Assembly (NCBI GenBank): GCA_947184155.2
Contig: CAMXCT020000816.1
Coordinates: 99,496-163,495, forward strand
Direction of reading: 5' to 3'
Length of the DNA stretch: 64,000 bases
Source of the DNA: Cladocopium goreaui
Taxonomy: Eukaryota > Sar > Dinophyceae > Suessiales > Symbiodiniaceae
Positions 22,101 through 37,100 of this stretch are shown piece by piece. The notes below the pieces were generated by a model. The model made no database searches. It was given only the letters and a program-made list of their open reading frames with translations, and was not told the DNA's origin. The translations under genes and the position numbers were made by a program. Within the stretch, counting starts at the first letter, position 1; each line of letters begins with the position of its first letter.

Positions 22101-25100
22101 ATTGATTGTCCTAGTGGTTTGGGGAATCAAGTCTGGGAGATTGACATTACCCCTGGTTCTGAATTTGGGAATTCCGGTAACCTTGAATGGGATGTGTTTT
22201 CAGATACAACCTGTACCTGGGATGAAGTTGCTCTTTTGGCCACGGAACAAAGAAAGAAAAGAGTAGAAGTCAAACTGAAGGATTTGGGGGAACATGATCA
22301 GAGATTGTTTGCAGCGGCAAAAGACAAAGAGATCCGTGCATGGCTTCACCACAAGACTGTCAGAAAGGTGAGTAAGGGTAGAATCCCTGAAAATGCCCTG
22401 ATGCGATGTCGATGGATCTTAAACTGGAAACCTGCTTCCGGAAATGAAAATCCAGGTGAACTTTCCAGCCAGGGCTTGAAAGCCAAAGCTCCTTTGGTCA
22501 TTATCGGTTTTGAGGACCCTGGTATTGATGTCGTGACAAACGATGCACCTACTTTGACAAAGGATGGTAGGATGACTGTTTTACAAAATGTGGCAAGTCA
22601 TGGCTGGGAACTGTTGTCATTCGACATTAGCACGGCATTCTTACATGGAAAAGGAGATGGACGCACCTTAGGAATCCATGCACCACCTGAACTCAAGGAA
22701 GCCCTTCAAATGTCTGGCACCGACCAGTGTGCATTGGACGGTGGAGCCTATGGTAGGATTGATGCTCCATATCTTTGGTTTTGTGAATTCAGGGATGAAT
22801 TGATTCGTCAAGGGTGCATGCAGTGTCCTTTGGATCCTTGCGTCTTCGGTCTGTACTCAGAGCTTCCAAGTGGCCAATTGAAGTGTCATGGCTGTTTGGG
22901 CATCCACGTAGATGATGGCATTGCTGGTGGAGATCATGTCTTTCACAATATGCTGAAAAGAGTGGAGGCCCGGTTCAAGTTTGGAGCTTTTGAGAGACGG
23001 GAATTTAAGTATACTGGGATAAACTTCAAGCAGTGGGATGATTTCAGCATCGAGTATGATCAGATTTCCTATGTGGAGAAGATTTCCCCTGTAACCATCG
23101 ACAAAGGTCGTCGATCCCAGTTGACAGCGTCCCTTAATGAGACCGAGAAAAGCTCACTGAGATTGTCGGCGCCCTCCAATACGCGGCCGTCCACACTCGG
23201 CCAGATTTGGCGGCAAAGGTGGGTGAGCTACAGTCAGCCATCAACCGAGCCACGATTTCCGATCTGGTCACTGCCAATAAGGTGCTTGCAGAAGCAAAAC
23301 AAAATCCTGTTTCTTTGATGGTTTTGCCTATTTGTCCTGGAAGTGTCACTTTTTGTGCTTTTTCTGATGCCTCTTTCATGTCCAACAAGCAACATAGTGC
23401 TCATCAGGGTACCCTTATTTTTGTGACAACACCGGAGTTGTTGGAAAACAAAAGATCAATTGTAGCACCAGTGGCTTGGACAAGCAAGCGTGTTCCACGG
23501 GTAGTCAGAAGTACCCTAGGTGCTGAGGCAGCTGCTCTCAGTAACACCGTTGACCGGCTCATGTGGCTGAGAATCCTCTGGGCTTGGACACAAAATCCAA
23601 AATGTGAGTGGACACATCCAGAGAAGCTGCTACCACAAGAAACACCTGCAGCTTTGGTTACAGATTGTAAATCAGCCTATGACCTTCTGACACGAACTGC
23701 ACTACCACAGTGTGCTGAACACCGTACGACAATAGAGTGTTTGCTGATTCGGGAGAGATTGCGAGAAAACTGCAAGGTGAGATGGGTAGCGTCACAAGCC
23801 ATGTTGGCGGACTGCCTTACGAAAACCATGGACTCACAGGTGCTTCGACAGTGTTTGAGGTCGGGAAAGTATGTTTTGAGAGATGAGGGGCATGTTTTGA
23901 GGGATCGTTTGGATAGGCGCCAGCGTTTAGAATGGGTCAAGCAACAAGCATCTGGAGAAGCTCCGGAAAATTCAAGTTCCTGTAACATCGCTTCAGCGGA
24001 TACTATATCTTCGTCAATGCACGACTTTTGGAAATGGGGTACCAATGGTGAGCTGATTCGTGTGCATCGAAAACCCAGAGAGAACAAATTCACGCCTATT
24101 GGGGTTGAGTGTCCAGTTGACATTCGTGATCTGAGTTCCCGTAGAGTCACTTGTTTGGGGAAGAATAGGACTGAAACTGATTTCTGGGTTGGCACACATG
24201 CTTATCAACGTACCGGTTTTCTTTGGACGGGATCCACGTCTTTCTTCTTAAGAGACCAGTATGGAGAAAAGTGAAAGAATTTTTGGTCAAAAAGAGGGTG
24301 TGTGAAACTCCCAAGTTGTCTTTCCATATTGGTCCCTTTTCTCTCGCCGTCCACCGCAGTGGAGGGAGGGTTCGAGGAGTCACAAGGCGCGGCAGAATAA
24401 AAGAGACCTAGGACAGGGATCCTTGGCGGAATCACAGGACTTCATTTGGCATCTCAAAGGGTTTGAGATTAACAACATATACATATACATATACATTATA
24501 CATATACAAATATATATAATATAATATGATATAGTATAATATAATATAATAGAATAGAATATAGTATAGTATAGTATATTTCATATAATATAATATAGTA
24601 CAATATAATATGTAATATGTAATATGTAATATGTAAAATATAATATATAATATAATATATATAATATATATATATATATATTATATTATATATTATATAT
24701 TATATATAATATATAATATATATTATATAATATATAATATATATTATATAATATATAATAATATATATATATATATATTTGCAATTAACTTGAATAGCTG
24801 CAGCCTATCCAGATCCAAAGTAGTTGTTCCAGCAGCCAAGACAGGCTAAAACACCTGGACTGCTGGAAATACTGCCATTCTGAAACACGTCCATTGGTGA
24901 ATCAAACAATCTGCTTCCCGCACCTCGTTGGTTGATTTTCCTTGAAATCCCAGCTGTACACTGTAGACCCAGCTTCATCATCCCATTAAATCCCATTGAA
25001 TCCACCGAAAAATTCGCGGTTTCTGGGTTCATGTTCAACCCCAATTTTTTATTTAAATCTTTAGTTTCCATTGATTTAAAGTTTGAAGCACCAGTCTTCC

Positions 25101-28100
25101 AAAGATGTCTCAGATTTTCCCAGTTCCATGGCTTCAGTCCCCTTGTGGAAAGCCCGCTTCCGCACCTTGCTGAGGTGTTGGCACAGCTGCATCAGCAGCC
25201 GCAGCAAGGACTGCCGCGCCCGCACAGCGTCGTCCGTGTCGGGCTGGGCGCTGATCAAGCGCCGCACCGGCTCGCCCACCTGGTGATGCTAAAATCCTGG
25301 GAGTTTTCCAATGGTTCCGTTCCCCGTGACGTGGTAAAAATATCTTAAAATAACAACCATATGTACCCTCCGGTAATTGAAGAGTTTGCTATGAAAACTT
25401 GCCCATCATTGGATGATTTACACTGATTTAGCTATGAAAACTGGCGGATTTTCCGTTTCTATGTTAGTTGACGGGAGGGTAAGCAACACTATTGGGGATA
25501 ATAGATGATGACTGTACGCTGGAGATAACGGAGATGCACACAACAATGTTCTGTAATATCAAGAGGGGATAACAATAAGCCATCCCTAGTAGTAATAAAG
25601 GGAGACGAGCATGTTATAATCCAGTTGTACATGGAATATCTCCAGCGGCCCAGGTATATGTGGATGATATATGGGCACCCCCAAAAATCATGAGTAATCA
25701 TGGTTGATCATCATTTTCCCTAATGTGGTAAAGCCAATACCATCAAACACCGGTAACCAGCCATTTGGGTTCAGCTCATCAGCTGGGTTTCTAACTCACT
25801 TACAATGCAGTTCAATATCTTGCCATCATCATCATCATCATCATCATCAAACCATCACAAGGTCAATTTAATATAATTCAATCAGAACACATGGTTAACA
25901 AAACCAAATCTGAATAAAATCTAACTCATCAAAGTTTCTAAGAATTCCAAGCCATTTCTTTAAAGTCCTTAAACACACACCATAAAACCACCAGAAATCG
26001 CAGTTTCTCCAAGGAGCTCGGGCTGCAACTTGAGCCAAGTCGTCCGGAGAGAAGGCGGTGTTCAAAGAGTTGAACTGGTTTTTGCCTGGGAAAAACACAT
26101 ATGAATTTCTATAGAACACATGGGAGTTTCATGGGATTTTCAATAGGGAAAAACACATATGTCAAGCAATTGGAAGAATAAATGGATTACTTGCCTTCCC
26201 CCTGGGGGATATCACCCAGAAACCTATGGCGTTAAAGGTGCGATTTTATATGGACATCTGCAAAGATGCTGCTTGAAGCAGTAACCTTTGGGGATGCATC
26301 AAGCACCATTTATGATATTTTTTGCATATATATTTCGGCCACTTCAGCAACGACTATTTATATCTATTTATAGGATTTAAAGCCAGGACGACTGTGACAA
26401 TTTCTGTAGGATTTCAATTCACTGCTGCCAGGTGTTGCTATAGCGTTTCAAGCCGGAAAAAATATCGTCCCAGGGATAGACAATGATAGAAATGTGATAG
26501 GCACAGAGGCAGTTCCAAACCTGTGACAATCTGCAACATAGCGACATTGAACGCCTGGAAAACGTAAGGTTAATGTAGTCTATAAAATCCATCTCTGTGG
26601 TGCTACACATGCGTATGTCTGAATGAAAAGGAGTTCCCAATTCCAATGGTTTATCCTATATAATTTTAAATCTTTTCTACTTTAAGTTTGGCATCTGGGG
26701 GCATATCTATATTGAGACAAACCCAAATCATGTTGCTGGTTTAATAATTGTTTAATATTATTTATATCCACAAAAGCCGTAAAGGCATGAAGCTCTAGGT
26801 TGTATACGCCACCCTTTTTGTCGTACGCAACTAATTCTCCACGATGCTTGGTCTTCCCATGATATCCGGTGATGTCCCCACAGCCTGTTTGGTTTAATCA
26901 ACCCCACTACTAAATGCATATGTATATGATATGCACATGTATGTGTAGAAATGGTTGAATTCATCTCAATTTTTGGAGTTAAATCAATGCTTCCCACTTT
27001 CATCCCCACACCTTTGTTGGTTTAATCCCTATTGTATCCCCATAAATCTCGTGGCATCGCCAGTTATATGCCTGGATCACCACTTATATTTCTCTCTCTA
27101 TCATATTGGTATATATTGGTTAAGGGCATTTTGTCAGATGTCAAACAAAATCAAACAACTCAAACAACACAATCATCACACTTTTCTGGTGGATAAATAT
27201 ATATGATAAATAGCTCCTTTTATCGATATTGTGTTGATGTCAATGATCTTTTGAGGTCTTTTGGTGGTTTTACCATGTTTTCCCACTGACTCCCAGTGAC
27301 TCGACTCTGGATCGTTGCCATCGGTCTCCAAGCGCCGCAAGAGCTCCCCAAGGAACTCGTCGCTGTTGGCCAGCGCCGCGTTGGTTTCCTGGGCGCAAAG
27401 CAGTCAAGCTACCTGTAGGAACTCAGTAACCCCTGAAAACATAGAATAACTAAATCCTTATTGAAATAGTGAGGAATTACTCATCTATCTGTTTGATTCT
27501 TTTTTGGGGGATTATATACCACACACTAGACAAGAATGGATCATTATATGATCCGGCAGGAACTGAATCCTGAAACATGCAGATTAGATACGAAACAAAG
27601 AAATTAACGATGCATCCTACGACAAATGCAGCAGAACTAATCGTAAATGACCAACGGTAATTCCAGATGTCAAATAAATTGTTTGAATAACGGCATGGTG
27701 GTTCTTGGGTTAGCCACGTCCCATTGCAGAAAATTGACAAAACAGAAATTGAACTGGCAGGTACGCTGGGTTGATCAGACCCAGTATCCCATGATTGTGG
27801 TAGCTTCGTTGAGTGCGATCCCACAATCATGCCGCACTCCCCTGCGTTAGTTAGAAAGGGAGAGGACGGAAGGAAGAAAAAGAGAGAAGTTTTACATCTG
27901 TTTAGATGTTACACACACACACACACACCCGGCCAGAGCCGGGTCAACCCTGAAAGGCAAGAGGAAGAAAAAAGCGGACACACGACGGGCAAACGGCCAA
28001 AAACAGCGCAGCGGGGGGAGGGGAACAAACGGACCTCCGGAACCAACCTACACGGCGAAACGGACCTGACCAAAACAGCGCACACACCTAAACCCCACGA

Positions 28101-31100
28101 CACATTACGGAGAGGCACGCGGGGAAAATTAGGGACCAAATGGGGGACTAGTTGGTGACAGACACGGAAACCAAAACAATTAGTTAAACAACAGGATTCA
28201 GTTCCTAAACCTAAAGGTCGTGCGATTGTTCCCTGCACCGGGACCGTGGTCAAGTCTTGCCCCAATTGGCATAAAACAGCTTCCAAAGTCCAGCGAATTA
28301 GGTGCACAACATGTTTCACCTCACCAGACAACCATCAAAAGAAAAAGACCACGCCTGAAAGTCGTGAGCCTGCCTGGTACTTGTGTCATGACATGATGCA
28401 ATGTAGCTGCAAAAGTTGCTGCAGTGGCAAAAAAGGAGTTTCTGGTTGTTCCGAACGATCTCACGCTGAGAGAGAAGCAAATCACTGGGGTCCCTGGGAC
28501 GTCCGGAGCCGCGGGAATTCTCGAAAAAGGTGCAAAACCGAAAGGCTGACTGTTGCACATTACTTAAACGAATTACCAAGTTAAAATGTGTGAATTCAGA
28601 ATTCCGGTCAGTCGACATTCACCCTAAACAGGGTTGCCTCAATTGGCCCTATGGCACCATGTCGGAGTCACCATAGGAATCACACTAGACAAGAATGGAT
28701 CATTATATGATCCGGCAGGAACTGAATCCTGAAACATGCAGATTAGATACGAAACAAAGAAATTAACGATGCATCCTACGACAGATGCAGCAGAACTAAT
28801 CGTAAATGACCAACGGTAATTCCAGATGTCAAATAAACTGTTTGAATAACGGCATGGTGGTTCTTGGGTTAGCCACGTCCCATTGCAGAAAATTAACAAA
28901 ACAGAAATTGAACTGGCAGGTACGCTGGGTTGATCAGACCCAGTATCCCATGATTGTGGTAGCTTCGTTGAGTGCGGTCCCACAATCATGCCGCACTCCC
29001 CTGCGTTAGTTAGAAAGGGAGAGGACGGAAGGAAGAAAAAGAGAGAAGTTTTACATCTGTTTAGATGTTACACACACGCACACACCCGGCCAGAGCCGGG
29101 TCAACCCTGAAAGGCAAGAGGAAGAAAAAAGCGGACACACGACGGGCAGACGGCCAAAAACAGCGCAGGGGGGGGAGGGGAACAGACGGACCTCCGGAAC
29201 CAACCTACACGGCGAAACGGACCTGACCAAAACAGCGCACACACCTAAACCCCACGACACATTACGGAGAGGCACGCGGGGAAAATTAGGGACCAAATGG
29301 GGGACTAGTTGGTGACAGACACGGAAACCAAAACAATTAGTTAAACAACAGGATTCAGTTCCTAAACCTAAAGGTCGTGCGATTGTTCCCTGCACCGGGA
29401 CCGTGGTCAAGTCTTGCCCCAATTGGCATAAAACAGCTTCCAAAGTCCAGCGAATTAGGTGCACAACATGTTTCACCCCACCAGACAACCATCAAAAGAA
29501 AAAAGACCACGCCTGAAAGTCGTGAGCCTGCCTGGTACTTGTGTCATGACATGATGCAATGTAGCTGCAAAAGTTGCTGCAGTGGCAAAAAAGGAGTTTC
29601 TGGTTGTTCCGAACGATCTCACGCTGAGAGAGAAGCAAATCACTGGGGTCCCTGGGACGTCCGGAGCCGCGGGAATTCTCGAAAAAGGTGCAAAACCGAA
29701 AGGCTGACTGTTGCACATTACTTAAACGAATTACCAAGTTAAAATGTGTGAATTCAGAATTCCGGTCAGTCGACATTCACCCTAAACAGGGTTGCCTCAA
29801 TTGGCCCTATGGCACCATGTCGGAGTCACCATAGGAATCACACTAGACAAGAATGGATCATTATATGATCCGGCAGGAACTGAATCCTGAAACATGCAGA
29901 TTAGATACGAAACAAAGAAATTAACGATGCATCCTACGACAGATGCAGCAGAACTAATCGTAAATGACCAACGGTAATTCCAGATGTCAAATAAATTGTT
30001 TGAATAACGGCATGGTGGTTCTTGGGTTAGCCACGTCCCATTGCAGAAAATTGACAAAACAGAAATTGAACTGGCAGGTACGCTGGGTTGATCAAACCCA
30101 GTATCCCATGATTGTGGTAGCTTCGTTGAGTGCGGTCCCACAATCATGCCGCACTCCCCTGCGTTAGTTAGAAAGGGAGAGGACGGAAGGAAGAAAAAGA
30201 GAGAAGTTTTACATCTGTTTAGATGTTACACACACAACGAAAATACTGAGATACAGTTACACACAAACATAGACATAGAGTTGTATAGGCATAGAATGAT
30301 ATAAATATTGCTCTTGTGGTTGTCTCCCAGAACTAGTTTTAAGGGATAATATGGGCTCTAAACGCCATTGTTTCCAGCAAAGTTTCCCTTACAGCCTTAC
30401 ATGAACCCAGTGATTCTCTGATCGTGTAGCGGTTGTACCAAGCCAAAACTGCCAAAGAAACCCATTGGGAAACATCGATCCCCAAACAGGTCATATGGAG
30501 TCAACGTAAAGCAACGAACCAAACCGCCTGTGATGCTATTAGAATAAGGTGAATAAGGGAATATAACGGAAACACATGTTGCCGGAAGAAGCAATTGGTG
30601 GTGGTATACTAGGCAACAGCGGGCAATTCCACCAACCGACATGGCAATGTAGATCAGCATAGATCACAGTGTACTGCAGCAATTGGGAGGTGAACCAACG
30701 GTGTGGGAAACTGACCTAGTGTGACTGACGGTGCCCGAAAATGCAGAATGATGCAACTAGAATGGTCCCCCCAAGCCACGCGCCGAACAACCGCGCCTAT
30801 GTATGACTTTGACTTACCATCGTCCTAGAACATGCAAAGACCCAAAAATGATGGGAAACAAGGCGCGTCCCCTGTGACGACGGCAACTCTTCAACTGTCT
30901 TGGAGTGCCTAGAAACAAATCAGACAGTTTGGCCTTTCGTCTTAAAGTTCAATCCTTTCAAACTAACAGTTAAACCCTTGCACAAATGACATTTTTCAAA
31001 CATGTTTAGATCATTTTTTAATGTCTGAGACAGACTGTTGCCTCAACGCCACCACCACGCTATCCAATATAATCCAACATATAAATTCCTGCAACTGTGT

Positions 31101-34100
31101 CCAGCGGCAGGGGAGCAGGTCACCAACTTCAGTAACGGATCCAAGACCTTCAGAAAAATAGCGCTGTCCTGGGGCAACAACACCGGCATCTGTGCCAGTC
31201 GGGGGTATATAGATCCCTGCGCAAAAAAAACAACTCTCATCTTTATTGGGGTATTCTGCAACTTTATATAATCGTATATAACCAATGTTCTACATGTTCC
31301 TTTATTGTCATTAAGATTTCCCTTGAAGCCACCAAAGCAAGGCCTACCCAAAGGTCCCATCAAGTCCCTTCCATCTGCGGCGTTTTTTTTCTCCAGCTGG
31401 ATGAAACTCGACCCATTTGACGGTATTTTTGAGCCCTGCAGCCCTTCCAAATCACATCATCAATCCTATCCCGATGGGAAGGACAAGCACTGCCTGCCCA
31501 AGTACATACATATGCAGCAGATGCCGGCCAAGCATAGACTGTTTCGAAGGCCAGAAATCATGAAGATCATGTTGGCTGAGATCAATCATGAATTATTGCC
31601 TTTTGCCAAGGTTAGATTTAGATTTACAATACATAAGTATATGGATTGTTTCAACCCCAGATTAATCAACTACGCCCTAATCAGGGCTCATTAATCCATT
31701 CAATCCATTCAGGCTTGACACAACAGAAAGTTCATCCGTCCCAGCGTCCTGACACTTGAAGATGTTCAGCAATCGCATGAAAAAGTCCGGGCCCTTCAGC
31801 AGGAGTTGCTCCAGTCGTTGACACCAATTGGCCCGGTGCTCCTTCACCGCGAACCAACCCACCAGGGCTTCCAAGGCCGGGACCTGGCAGTCGGAGACCG
31901 GTGACATAAGGTGTGAATAAGAGATGATGTAAAAAACATTTGGGAAATCAGTTCTTATATTATGAATGAGATTTATATGGAACTATGACATTTCATTGGA
32001 AGATGATGGGACATATAATCAATTATATTCAAGTTGGGTGTGTTTGAATAATGGATCATAATGGGGTATGGGTATACCTTCCAATTTATGCAATTTTCAT
32101 GGGGCTGCAATGTCGAATGTTAGTGAGGTATTCCCACTCTGCTTCCATCGCGGATCTGCGGAAATTTCAGCCACGATTTCCCCAGTGGCTCAATCAGAAA
32201 TGGGATGACCTCGCTTAGTGCACTCATTCACCAGGCTATGGAGTAATTGCACCGTGGCCGATAAAAAACTCCGTTTCTGCATATCTACACATCCAACGCT
32301 GATTCAAGAGGGACCCACGGCAACAAAGCATTCCTCAATATTCATCAAGTTGTGGCTATTTTAGATCATCTGGGATAGTTTGCTTGTATCTTGGTGGTTT
32401 ACTGATCTGCAAAACTTCATTTTCAATGGGATAAATCGTAAGCTGCCCATCCAATCCCAGCGCCTGCATGTCGTGCTGCGCCAGACTACGTACTAAAAAA
32501 CCTGCACAGCCTTGATTCCAGAGCCTCGCCCAAGCTGGGACGGTGCCGTGTGTTTGCCCAAGGGTTTAAGAGGCACACATGGTTCTTTAAACTGGGAAAC
32601 ATGGGGTCAGTCCATTTGTAAGTCTAATTGTGGGCAAATTGGAATCATAGCATCGCTAATCGCTAGTCTTAGATGCCTGGCATTTGATTCCTCTTGGCCA
32701 TTCTTGGCCATATGTTACCCCATTGATAGCTGGAAATTCGCCTGCTAACCCACCCAAACAATGTCCAACCAAATAGCATTGTTTTAGAACCCATACTTTG
32801 GCTTTCGCCGCCACGGAGCAAGCTGCGCGTCGCTTGTGATGTGCAGGTCATATCGCACAGCATGGCAAAGGCGTGCTCCCTCAAGGGGTGCCTGGGATTT
32901 GAGGGGCCTTCAATACAGCACTAGGACCCCAATTCCCATCAGGCTCTCATACACTTCCCACATCTTCCCATTTGTTGGGGGATTAGGGTCGCATCGTCCG
33001 GGGTCCTTACCTAATTGGAGTGCTCCTCACATTGGGGTATATGAGGCAACATAGTTGGGTTACTTCATGTTACTTCTGTATATGGGGGACAACCACGCAC
33101 AACTCTGCACAACCAGGAAAACTTGGTGACGGAGCCAACAAGTGATGGGAATATGCACCATCAAGCTTGTGGAAATGAACCAACAAACATGGTGATGTTG
33201 ACCTGGCTACGAAATGCTAAGACTGCTAGGAATTGATACTGATGGGGGCATCAACCAATGATCCCTGAAAAACACACGCAGCAGCCTGTATGACCAAACA
33301 TGGGAAACATAGCAAATATGACATATGAAATGCTGCCCAAAAGAAAGGCCACCGACGAATCAAACCAGGATTTACCTAGCATAATCCTGTCCGCCTAACA
33401 TTGCATACCAAGAAACCATGGCACTAAAATGAATAATTACTGTCATTAGACTTTTTTGCAAAACAAAACCGGAGTTCCTCATGGGATATGATGGGATATG
33501 TCATATCAGGGGAGTAAGATTAATTAGTTGGATTTCCATAAGAGGCCTCAAAAGAATCAACATCTTCCAAGTTGATTCACCGAATTTTTGGCGGGTTAAC
33601 CAGTCGGACATTTTCCAGGCCAAAGTGCTGCCGCTCCACTATGATCTGCAACTTGGGGATGGCGCCCGCTAGAGCTGCCTGTTCCTGAACCGAACCCTCT
33701 GGGGCTGCATCCGATTTGTAAGTGGGTAATAACCCACACATATAACCCATATACAATAGAAGACAGGCACTTAGAATTTAGAAAAAAGATTAAAGTTGTA
33801 GAATATGGAATTATGTTGATTTTTAACATACTTCAGCCCGGGGTGGTTAGCACTTAGAATATTCAAATCCAGGGGGTACACATAGAATATTTTGGTAGTA
33901 TGCTGTCTTAAGGAAAAACTAGCTACATCCGACCATATATCCCAATGATTCCCAATAAATATCATTACCTCCAAGCCTCCTCTCGCTCTCTCTCTCTCTA
34001 TCCCCGTTCCTGGTTTTTTTTGGGTTTCCCCATCAATCTATGGTACTCTACTGTGCTACCGCATGAGTACCTCAATGTATGGGTTCGCAAATCTCAATGG

Positions 34101-37100
34101 AAAACGAACAAAACCCAATACATCAACACAACAAGAACATGGTTTACAATAACAAACTCAACAGTAAACTTGTTGGTTCAGTACCTTCTTTGATGGACTA
34201 TCAGTGACTATGTAGTGTGGCCATATTCTAAGTGCATTTACTGCCCATAAGCGCACAGTTATACAGGCAAAAGCAGCAAGTGCAAAACCGGTTGGTGCTG
34301 TACCATGCGTGTTTTGCTGCAGTACCAAAAACAACTGTAAACCATGAGGTACCGTACTGAAATTGATCGGCGATCATGAACTCAACAGTTGCATTTTGTT
34401 TATGTTTTGTTGGTATTGTACGCGGCTTGTCTTGCAGTAACAAACTCAACTATATATAAACTTACCACATCCGAAGTCTCTAGGATGAAGGTTTTTGAAA
34501 ATATTTTTTTTTTATGATTTTGATACGTTTCAGATATGATTTGTTGTTATGATTTGTTTATGGCTTGGTTTTGCTGTTATGATTTTGATATGGTTTCAAT
34601 TATGATTTTGATATGGTTTCAGTTATGATTCTTGATGTGGGTCAAACTTGTGATTTGAAGCCAACCCATCGGAACAATATCCAAAATATTGCAAAATCGT
34701 ATCAAAACCATATCAAAATCGTATCAAAACCGTATCAAAATCGTATCAAAAGCGTATCAAAATCGTATCAAAATCATATCAAAACCACAAAAACCTTCGA
34801 CAAATTGACCAAAAACCTGTCCCTGGGCTGTTTCTGTTTCTTTTTTTGAAGCCAACTCACTGGAACCATATCAAAATCATATCAAAATCGTATCAAAATC
34901 GTATCAAAACCATATCAAAATCATACCAAAACCCTAAAAACCATTGAAAATTCGACCAAAAACATGTCCCTGGGCTGTTTCTGTTTCTTTTTTTGAAGCC
35001 AACTCACTGGAACCATATAAAAACCGGATCAAAATCATACCAAAACCGTATCAAAATCGTATCAAAAGCGTATCAAAATCGTATCAAAATCGCATCAAAA
35101 CCATATCAAAATCATACCAAAACCATAAAAATCCTCGAAACATCGACCAAAAACCTATCCTTGCGCTGTTTCTGTTTCTTTTTTGAAGCCAACTCGCTGG
35201 AACCATATCAAAACCGTATCAAAATCATATCAAAATCGTATCAAAATCGTATCAAAATCGTATCAAAACCATATCAAAATCATATCGAAATCATAACCCC
35301 AAATTCAAAGCATATCAAATTCATATCGTCAAATCGTATCCAAAACCATATTAAAATCGTAAAAAAAATATTTCCTGAATTCAGCATCCTAGAGGGATTC
35401 CGGTGTTGTAAATATAAACTGTTCAGTTCTGTATCTCTCTTGCTGGACAAAGTGACTCTGGCAGTTGTGTGCATATTCTAAGTGCATTTACTGCACAGAA
35501 ACGCACACTTTTACACGAAAACAGCTGCCAAACGGTTGGTACTCTACCGTGCGTGTTTTGCACTACCAAATGCAAGAACTGTAAACCATGCGGTGCTCTG
35601 CTGAAATTGTTGTGCAAACATGAACTCAACTGTTTCATGATTTGGTACTGTACAGTGCTTGTTTTGCAACAAAGAACTCAACTATAAACTGTCCGGTTCT
35701 GTATCTTATTTGATGGAATACGCGACTCTGGCAGTTGTGGCCATATTCTAACTGCATTCACTGTCCAGAAATGCACAGTTTTACACAAGCAAAAATAACA
35801 AATGCCAACCGGTTGGTACTGTACCATGCATGTGTTGCAGCCCCAAATGCAACAACAGTAAACCATGTGGTGATGTACTGAGATTGTTTGCGATCATGAC
35901 TCAACATTTGTAAACTTTGTAGTACTGTATCTTGCTTGTTTTGCAGTAACTAATTCAACTGTAAACTGTTCGGTTATGTACCTTTCTTGATGGACTATCA
36001 GTGACAATGTGGTTGTGACTATATTCTCAATGCATTCATTGCCCATAAATGCACAATTTTACACAACAAAAACAACAACTGCCAACCAGCTATTACTGTA
36101 CCATGAGTGTGTTTCGCAGAACGAATTGCAACAACTGCAGGCCTATGTGGTGATGTACTGAGATTGTTTTGAGACAGCTGCATTTGTTTTGCAATTTACC
36201 TTTGTTTTGAAGGAATTAACGAACCCAACTGTATGTTTCTGTTCTTTGTCTTGGTTGATTTTCAAAGTGACTATGTTAGTTGTGATCATATTCTAAGTGC
36301 ATTTGCTGCCCATAAATTAAATGCACAGTTATACAGGCAAACGGCAACTGCAAACGGGTTGGTAATGTACCATGCGGCGACCATACGTGTTTTGCAGTGC
36401 CAAATGCAAAAAATGTAAACCATGCGGTGTTGTACTGAGGTAGTTTTGCAATTATTAACTCAGCAGTTGCAATTTGTTGGGAACTGTACCTTGCTTGCTT
36501 TGCAGTAACAAATTCGACTGTAAACTGTTTGGTTATGCACCTTCCTTGATGGACCAAGCGACTCTGGCAACTCTGACAATATTCTAAGTGCATTCACTGC
36601 CCATAAATGCACAGCTTTACACAAGCAAAAACACAACTGCCAACCAGCTGATACTGTACCATGAGTGTGTTTTGCAGAACGAAATGCAGCAACTGCAAGC
36701 CTACGTGGTACTGTACTGAAATTGTTTTGCAATCATGAACTCAGCAGTTGCAAACTTTTTGGCACTGTACCTTGATTGTTTTGTGCATTCACTACCCATA
36801 CATGGACAGGTTTACACAAGCAAAAACAACAACTGCCAACCAGCTGGTACTGTACCATGCGTGTTTTGCAGTACCAGGTGCAAGAACTGTAAAGCATATG
36901 GTGCTCGGATGAAATTGTGTTGCAATTATGAACTCAACAGCTGCAAACTGTTTGACACTGTACCTTGCTTGCTTCGCAGTAAGGAACTCAACCGCAAACT
37001 GTTCGGTTATGTGCCTTCCTTGACCTTGACCATATTCCAAGTGCATTCGCTGCCTATAAATGCACAATTTTACACAAGCAAAAACAACAACTGCCAACCA

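Larger units (their letters stand above)
16122..24474 (+). mobile_element. Ty1/copia LTR retrotransposon, full length, nearly intact (element 1)
   Basis: An 8,353-bp element bounded by two 174-bp LTRs in which I see no difference, flanked by ACATAT on both sides (a 5-6 bp target duplication inside a CATATA microsatellite). Order: LTR, primer-binding site, gag with zinc knuckle, protease, linker with overprinted ORF, methyltransferase-like domain, integrase, reverse transcriptase, RNase H, purine-rich tract, LTR. Integrase before reverse transcriptase is the copia order. It lies antisense within an intron of the kinase gene. The only coding lesion I see is one base missing near 23150. The identical LTRs point to recent insertion. 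Confidence 0.95.

Noticed and set aside
23144-23160. Programmed -1 frameshift at the RT/RNase H junction in both elements
   Set aside because: Both elements change frame near here, but element 1 does so at an A-run and element 2 in an (AG)n run, with no XXXYYYZ site. Element 2 has two more such breaks elsewhere. Simple one-base losses explain all of them.
24205-24435. ORF shared by both LTRs of element 1 (minus strand)
   Set aside because: It is duplicated only because the LTR is; no coding evidence.
28246-28584. Cys-rich ORF in the 1,158-bp unit
   Set aside because: A one-base indel between copies changes the upstream frame (start region), and no homologue is recognised.
27522-30233. Spliced-leader or 5S rRNA tandem array
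   Set aside because: I did not find the dinoflagellate spliced-leader sequence or a 5S-like sequence in the unit.
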